Source: Pseudomonadota bacterium | GTDB taxonomy: Bacteria; Pseudomonadota; Alphaproteobacteria; Rhizobiales; Rhizobiaceae | Direction: 5' to 3' | Assembly: GCA_023388675.1 (NCBI GenBank) | Contig: JAEWFU010000160.1 | Location: 1-9,965 of the forward strand | Length of the DNA: 9,965 nucleotides | Shown here: piece by piece, positions 6,734-9,965 of the stretch | How positions within the stretch are numbered: the first letter of the stretch is position 1 | Layout: the number at the start of each line of letters is the position of its first letter | Position numbers and translations under genes: made by a program | Notes under the pieces: generated by a model | Database searches by the model: none | Told to the model about the DNA's origin: nothing | What the model saw: only the letters and a program-made list of their open reading frames with translations

Positions 6734-7549
6734 TCAGTCTCCTGCCACGAAGAAAATCCAGCGGCCTTCGGGCGAAATGCCGATGCGGTAGAATATGTAC
6801 GCGCCGAAGTTCTTCATGTCCTCATAGTCGCCGGCGGTGACCAGCTTGAACAGCTCGACCCGCTGCGGGTCGGTGAGGTTTTCCAGCGGAACGGCAAAGA
6901 AATACGGCCAGACATACATCTCGCCCGGCTCCCCCTCGTCCAGCCGCACATATCCGGTCGCCAGCACCTCGTAGAGGATTGCAAGGATTTCGTGGCCGTT
7001 GTCGTCCCCGGAAAGGCTGCGCAGATGCTCGATGGGGTCACCCGAAACCTGGCCGAACGAAAGCTGCGTTCCATTCTCGCCGCCGCTCAGCAGAGGGCGC
7101 AATCGCTCGATGTCGCCCGATGCGCAAGCCTCCATGATCAGTGCCCGCATTCGCCGCACCGGTTCGGGCAGCAATTCCACATCATAGAGAATTTCCGGAA
7201 CCGGTTCGTCCTGTCCGGTTTCGGTCTCGACCTCGGTCGGCCCCGGATCGCGAGGAATGACGATCGGGTCGGGCAGCGGCACCGACATGTTTGCCGGCGG
7301 CGGGGCAGGCTGGCTCTCCTCGGTCGGTACCGGCTCGCTCTCTTCCACGGGAGGGGGCGGCGGAAGCTCCTCGCGCTGGATTTCGCCGGAGCCGTTTTCG
7401 TCTTCCTCGGAAACCGGCACATCCTCACGCTGAATCTCGCTCAGCGCGAGTGCGTGAGGCGCGGCGAGTGCCATCGCCAGCGCAAAAAAACCGGCAGCGC
7501 CGAAACGCGTTGCCCGATAGCCAAAAATTGGATCACGGCTGATCGCCAT
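6734..7549 (-). CDS. Secreted proline/glutamate-rich protein of unknown function
   Basis: I do not recognise this 271-residue protein. Residues 1-35 look like a signal peptide (AAGFFALAMALAAPHALA, cleavage after ALA). Residues 37-120 are low-complexity, rich in Pro, Glu and Asp, with the short repeat EIQRE at 38-42 and 56-60 and a PPPPP run at 63-67; this is likely a flexible periplasmic linker. From about 121 to the end there is a compact domain (VELLPEPVRRMRALIMEACA, later WPYFFAVPLENLTDPQRVEL and GAYIFYRIGISPEGRWIFFV) that looks like the conserved part. The ATG at 7549 is preceded by GGGAG at a rather long spacing of about 12 bases. A role in the cell envelope is inferred only from export. 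It lies between an unknown small gene and ygfZ on the same strand. Confidence 0.8.
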   Translation of the reverse strand: MAISRDPIFGYRATRFGAAGFFALAMALAAPHALALSEIQREDVPVSEEDENGSGEIQREELPPPPPVEESEPVPTEESQPAPPPANMSVPLPDPIVIPRDPGPTEVETETGQDEPVPEILYDVELLPEPVRRMRALIMEACASGDIERLRPLLSGGENGTQLSFGQVSGDPIEHLRSLSGDDNGHEILAILYEVLATGYVRLDEGEPGEMYVWPYFFAVPLENLTDPQRVELFKLVTAGDYEDMKNFGAYIFYRIGISPEGRWIFFVAGD

Positions 7550-7601
7550 GGGTCGCGGTCGCTCCCTTTCAGAGTGCTTGCTTGACCCGACTATAGTGCA
7601 A

Positions 7602-7619
7602 ATCCCGACACCGCGGGAT
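7602..7619 (-). terminator. Hairpin with short T-run after the 85-residue gene
   Basis: ATCCCG-6-CGGGAT is a perfect 6-base inverted repeat. Read on the minus strand it follows the stop of the 7653-7910 gene by 33 bases and is followed by TTTGC, so it resembles a weak intrinsic terminator. A TATAGT (7595-7590) just beyond it could be a -10 box for the downstream secreted-protein gene, but no -35 box is evident. Confidence 0.4.
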
Positions 7620-7652
7620 GCGGCGCTGCAACACTTGGGATGAATGCGGTTG

Positions 7653-7910
7653 TCAGTGGATGCGTAGCTCGGGTTCGAACTCGCCCGCTACGAGGCGTTC
7701 GCGCATCCGTTCCAGCAACGCCAGCGCGCCGGCTTCTCCCGCCGTGCGCATCAGTTCGCCCAGTGCCGTGGCGATGGCCGCGTCGGCCATGATCTCGGGC
7801 TCGATGCCGGCCGCACGGCCTTCCGCCCAGGCGTCCTCATAGCTTTCGACCGCAGTCAGGCGCTTTTCCTCGCGAATCAGCACGTCGATGTCGCTGAGCC
7901 CTCGATCCAT
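7653..7910 (-). CDS. Small hypothetical protein, 85 residues
   Basis: I do not recognise a named family. The product is soluble with no signal peptide or membrane segment. It is acidic at the N-terminus (MDRGLSDIDVLIREEKRL) and then strongly helical, with Ala/Glu/Leu-rich stretches at about 24-75 including GIEPEIMADAAIATALGELM. There are no cysteines. The start ATG 7910 has a good upstream GGTGGA, and the coding strand and composition agree with the neighbours, so it is probably real. A CtrA-type box lies 45 bases upstream of the start. It sits between two genes for secreted proteins on the same strand, with gaps of about 100 and 140 bases, so co-transcription is uncertain. Confidence 0.7.
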   Translation of the reverse strand: MDRGLSDIDVLIREEKRLTAVESYEDAWAEGRAAGIEPEIMADAAIATALGELMRTAGEAGALALLERMRERLVAGEFEPELRIH

Positions 7911-7955
7911 TCAATCCACCCGTAGCTGTCGCCGAATCTGGCCGGCGCAGTCCCT

Positions 7956-7970
7956 TTAATGTCCCGTTAA
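7956..7970. promoter_or_regulatory. Candidate CtrA-binding site
   Basis: TTAATGTCCCGTTAA matches TTAA-N7-TTAA exactly, the recognition pattern of the alphaproteobacterial cell-cycle regulator CtrA; on the minus strand it reads TTAAC at the first half, the fuller consensus. It lies 45 bases upstream of the 7653-7910 start, near where a -35 region would be. The match is seen; binding is inferred. Confidence 0.45.
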
Positions 7971-8051
7971 GGCTTCTAGCACAGGAAATGCGGCACGCGC
8001 CGCCCCAATTACTTAAAAGTTAACTTATTCCTAAGGCTGGTCCAAACAGGG

Positions 8052-8432
8052 TTAATTTCCGAACCGTGTTGCAGTGTCGCGCGTCAGCGCCTCGCCTTCC
8101 TTCATGTAGCGGCTGATCGCCTCGATCGCAGAGTCCGTACAGCTTGCATAGGTGCTTTCGAAGGTACGATAGCCGCGGTTGAAGCTGGCCACGAAGCGTG
8201 CCCGGCGTTCCTCGCTCGGGTCTTCGGCATCGAGCAGCGCCTGCATCCGGTCGCGCCATTCATAGCCGCTTTCTCCGCAAAGATTGCGCAGGTAGTGCAG
8301 GGAGCCCAGAATTTCGGCGAGGCGGATCAACTGGCCCTCGAAAGGCGATTCGGCCGCGCGCGCATTATGGGCGCTCGTCAGCAGCAAGGCGCCAAGGAAC
8401 AGCGGTATCAGGCGGGTGGCGAGAGCATTCAT
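8052..8432 (-). CDS. TIGR02301/DUF2385 family secreted protein
   Basis: A 126-residue exported protein of the TIGR02301 (DUF2385) family, found in alphaproteobacteria and of unknown function. Residues 1-26 are a signal peptide (MNALATRLIPLFLGALLLTS, cleavage near ARA). The conserved mature part includes LAEILGSLHYLRNLCG (38-53), EWRDRMQALLDAE (58-70), FNRGYRTFESTYASC (84-98) and ISRYMKEGEAL (107-117). Two cysteines, C52 and C98, are well placed for a periplasmic disulfide. Start ATG 8432 gives a clean signal peptide; an in-frame TTG at 8468 would overlap the NUDIX gene and is rejected. The gene begins 23 bases after the NUDIX stop, so the two are likely one operon; its ribosome-binding site is weak. 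Confidence 0.88.
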   Translation of the reverse strand: MNALATRLIPLFLGALLLTSAHNARAAESPFEGQLIRLAEILGSLHYLRNLCGESGYEWRDRMQALLDAEDPSEERRARFVASFNRGYRTFESTYASCTDSAIEAISRYMKEGEALTRDTATRFGN

Positions 8433-8455
8433 GGCTGAATGTCTCGCCGAATATG

Positions 8456-8878
8456 CTAGCCGCCGCAAGACGCTTCTTCTTCCGCTATCTGCCGCGCGAT
8501 CTCCAGCACCGAGCCGGCGAGCGGAAGGCGCGCCATCTCCTCGACCGTTAGCCAGGCGACCGCGTCGGCGTCGTCTCCGGGCGCGATCTCGCCGCCGGCG
8601 AAGCCCGCGACATGGACGCTGAGCACGAACTCGACGCGACCGGTGTCGTCCTCGGCGGCAATGTCGAGGTCGACCATATGGTCGACGTGGGCGAGCGTCG
8701 CGCCGGTCTCCTCCATCACCTCCCGGCGCACGGCATCCGCAAGGCTCTCGCCTTTTTCCACCCGGCCGCCGGGGAAAGCGTAGAGCCCCTTGGCCGGCGC
8801 GCGGCCGCGCCGCACCAGCAGGAAACGGCCGTCATGGAAGATCGCGGCCGAGACGGCGCTGAGCGGACTATGTGTCAT
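8456..8878 (-). CDS. NUDIX hydrolase
   Basis: A 140-residue cytoplasmic NUDIX hydrolase, which cleaves nucleoside diphosphate-linked compounds. The Nudix box is complete and exact at 38-60: G38, E44, R52-E53, E56-E57, G59, matching GX5EX7REUXEEXGU, so the metal site should be active. The sequence before it (AVSAAIFHDGRFLLVRRGRA) and the whole-protein length fit the ADP-ribose pyrophosphatase/MutT-like group, but specificity cannot be read. The start ATG 8878 (MTHSPLSAVS) is preferred to an in-frame start at 8920 that adds 14 polar residues; the upstream ribosome-binding site is weak in either case, so the start is moderately certain. It leads a probable operon with the TIGR02301 gene and diverges from the SRAP gene. 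Confidence 0.92.
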   Translation of the reverse strand: MTHSPLSAVSAAIFHDGRFLLVRRGRAPAKGLYAFPGGRVEKGESLADAVRREVMEETGATLAHVDHMVDLDIAAEDDTGRVEFVLSVHVAGFAGGEIAPGDDADAVAWLTVEEMARLPLAGSVLEIARQIAEEEASCGG

Positions 8879-9106
8879 ATCGTGTCCGTCATCTTCCTGC
8901 CGAAACCGGGAGAACCGCAATCACTGGCCGGACGGCCGGACTTTCGGTTGCCTGCCGCCTCGCGTCTGCCCGGATTGCATGGCGAACAAGTAAGCAAAGG
9001 GCGTTCGATCTTGTCAAATGATCCTGCCGGGTTCCCGCGATCCGCAAGGCGCTGGTTAGCCTTCCGGATTTGACATTTGCCCGCGCGCTTCCACAAGGAG
9101 AAGGCA
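8879..9106. other. Divergent intergenic region between NUDIX and SRAP genes
   Basis: About 230 bases without a recognisable gene. It must hold the promoters of both flanking genes. A perfect TTGACA (9070-9075) has no matching -10 at the right distance, and TTGTCA (9011-9016) has none either. I see no GTTC-N7-GTTC LexA box, no strong hairpin and no repeat. Confidence 0.5.
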
Positions 9107-9130
9107 ATGTCGAAATCGGATCACTGGTGA
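9107..9130 (+). CDS. Seven-codon leader ORF (MSKSDHW) coupled to the SRAP gene
   Basis: ATG at 9107 follows AAGGAGAAGG (9095-9104), the strongest ribosome-binding site in this region. The frame reads MSKSDHW and stops with TGA at 9128-9130, overlapping the SRAP start as TGATG. The SRAP start itself has no good Shine-Dalgarno. The leader is probably a device for translational coupling, not a functional peptide. The overlap and ribosome-binding site are seen; the role is inferred. Confidence 0.5.
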   Translation: MSKSDHW

Positions 9131-9888
9131 TGTGCGGTCGTTTCGCGCTGGTGCATAAAGTTGCGGCGGTCGAGGATGTGCTCGGCGCCGCCATCGAATC
9201 GTTTCCGCCGCGCTTCAATATCGCGCCGACCCAGCCGGTGCTGATCGTGGCGGGCGGGCCGCCGCGCGCGCCGGGCTCCAACCAGCCGGACCGCGTGAGC
9301 ATGCTGGTGCGCTGGGGCTTTATTCCTGGCTGGGTGAAGGACGTGCGGCAGTTTCCGCTGCTCATCAACGCGCGCTCGGAGACGGCGGCGACCAAGGCCT
9401 CGTTTCGCGCCGCCATGCGCCACCGTCGTGTCCTGATCCCGGCATCCGGTTTCTACGAATGGAAGGGAACCGGCCGCAAGGACGCGCAACCCTACTGGAT
9501 ACGCCCCGCCGATGGCGGTGTCGTCGCGTTCGGCGGCCTCATGGAAACCTACGCGGAACCCGGCGGCTCGGAGATCGACACGGTGGCGATCCTCACCTGC
9601 GCGGCGAACGAACGGATCGCCCACATTCACCACCGCATGCCGGTGGTCGTCGAACCGCAGGATTTTGCACGCTGGCTCGACTGCGTCGGCAACGAGCCGC
9701 GCGACGTCGCCGATATCGTGCGGCCGGTCGAACCCGGCTTCTTCGACGCCATCCCGGTCTCCGACAAGGTCAACAAGGTCGCCAATACCGGCCCCGACAT
9801 CCAGGAGCGGGCCGAGATCGTCAATGAGGCGCCGCCGCAGAAGGCAAAGCCGAAACCAGCCGACGACGATCAGCTAAAGCTGTTCTGA
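9130..9888 (+). CDS. SRAP-family abasic-site processing protein (YedK/HMCES type)
   Basis: A 252-residue SRAP (formerly DUF159) protein. The family forms a covalent thiazolidine link between Cys2 and abasic sites in single-stranded DNA, shielding them at replication forks. All catalytic residues are present: C2 in MCGRF, N80 in INARSET, E110 in SGFYEWKG and H168 in HIHHRMP; WGFIPGW (62-68) is also conserved. Cys2 must be exposed after Met removal, which fixes the start at 9130 and rules out the in-frame TTG at 9070. After the domain (to about 225) comes a Lys/Pro/Asp-rich tail ending in QLKLF, which resembles a bacterial sliding-clamp-binding motif. Human HMCES likewise has a C-terminal clamp (PCNA) motif. 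Translation probably depends on the leader ORF just upstream. No SOS-type LexA box was found in the 250 bases before it. Confidence 0.95.
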   Translation: MCGRFALVHKVAAVEDVLGAAIESFPPRFNIAPTQPVLIVAGGPPRAPGSNQPDRVSMLVRWGFIPGWVKDVRQFPLLINARSETAATKASFRAAMRHRRVLIPASGFYEWKGTGRKDAQPYWIRPADGGVVAFGGLMETYAEPGGSEIDTVAILTCAANERIAHIHHRMPVVVEPQDFARWLDCVGNEPRDVADIVRPVEPGFFDAIPVSDKVNKVANTGPDIQERAEIVNEAPPQKAKPKPADDDQLKLF

Positions 9889-9903
9889 AATTTGCCGTTT
9901 CGT

Positions 9904-9952
9904 GCGTCCTTCGAGGCTCGCTCCGCTCGCACCTCAGGATGAGGACCGTTGT
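9904..9952. repeat. Rhizobial-type palindromic intergenic repeat
   Basis: The segment has the pattern of a repeat widely dispersed between genes of Mesorhizobium, Bradyrhizobium and relatives (CCTTCGAGG, then CTCGC-CTCGC, then CCTCAGGATGAGG). The arms TCCT-TC-GAGG (9907-9916) and CCTC-AGGA (9932-9939) can pair around a 15-base loop. It starts about 15 bases after the SRAP stop and could help end its transcript or stabilise the 3' end. Recognition is from memory of such repeats, not a search. Confidence 0.65.
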
Positions 9953-9965
9953 ACCAATCCTGCAA

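Noticed and set aside
8011..8030. AT-rich palindrome AAGTTAACTT as a second CtrA box
   Set aside because: Its TTAA halves are three bases apart, not seven, so it does not match the CtrA pattern.
9070..9098. Perfect -35 hexamer TTGACA before SRAP
   Set aside because: At 16-18 bases spacing there is no -10-like hexamer (ACAAGG region), so I do not call a promoter.
9070..9129. In-frame N-terminal extension of SRAP from TTG 9070
   Set aside because: It would bury catalytic Cys2, which must be the residue after the initiator Met.
8879..9129. SOS (LexA) box for SRAP or NUDIX
   Set aside because: I looked for GTTC-N7-GTTC and its complement; nearby GTTC and GAAC elements lack a partner at the right spacing.
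8889..9416. Minus-strand ORF of 175 residues opposite the SRAP start
   Set aside because: It covers the intergenic region and the SRAP N-terminus in antisense; it has no recognisable domain, and SRAP is unambiguous.
1..9965. Mobile element, CRISPR array, tRNA or defence system
   Set aside because: No transposase or integrase, no regularly spaced direct repeats, no tRNA-like fold and no defence domains were seen on either strand; the content is ordinary chromosomal genes.

Overview
The window looks like a chromosomal, housekeeping-type segment of an alphaproteobacterium of the order Hyphomicrobiales (Rhizobiales), most like Mesorhizobium and other Phyllobacteriaceae. This rests on GC-rich coding DNA, a typical rhizobial RecO, a TIGR02301/DUF2385 protein (an alphaproteobacterial family), a CtrA-type box, and two kinds of palindromic intergenic repeat common in rhizobial genomes. 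I see no phage, plasmid, insertion sequence, CRISPR, tRNA or rRNA. The genus is inferred from protein resemblance, not from a search.

Layout. 1-748 (-) holds most of a MarR-GNAT fusion regulator/acetyltransferase that runs off the left edge. It diverges from recO (837-1592, +), which overlaps a PaaI-type thioesterase gene (1589-2107, +) by ATGA. A composite inverted repeat (2131-2257) separates these from a convergent MFS transporter (2281-3519, -). Upstream of it come a secreted LysM protein (3640-4077, -) and a small MscS channel (4148-5026, -). A long minus-strand series follows. In transcription order it is: NUDIX hydrolase (8456-8878), secreted TIGR02301 protein (8052-8432), an 85-residue unknown (7653-7910), a secreted proline-rich unknown (6734-7549), the YgfZ-type folate-binding Fe-S repair protein (5777-6658), and an HD phosphohydrolase (5166-5780) coupled to ygfZ by ATGA. 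Diverging from the NUDIX gene is an SRAP (YedK/HMCES-type) abasic-site protein (9130-9888, +). A rhizobial-type palindromic repeat closes the window.

How the genes fit together. recO and the SRAP gene are DNA repair functions, and the NUDIX and HD enzymes may act on nucleotides. MscS and the secreted LysM, TIGR02301 and proline-rich proteins belong to the envelope. No single dedicated pathway or defence system is visible. The most unusual signals are small: a C-terminal QLKLF on the SRAP protein that looks like a sliding-clamp-binding motif; a 7-codon leader ORF that carries the only strong ribosome-binding site and ends in TGATG on the SRAP start; two genes (MarR-GNAT and LysM) with no Shine-Dalgarno but a -10-like hexamer six bases before ATG inside a palindrome, suggesting leaderless, repressor-controlled transcripts; and an exact TTAA-N7-TTAA CtrA-type box. 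No intergenic stretch exceeds about 250 bases.
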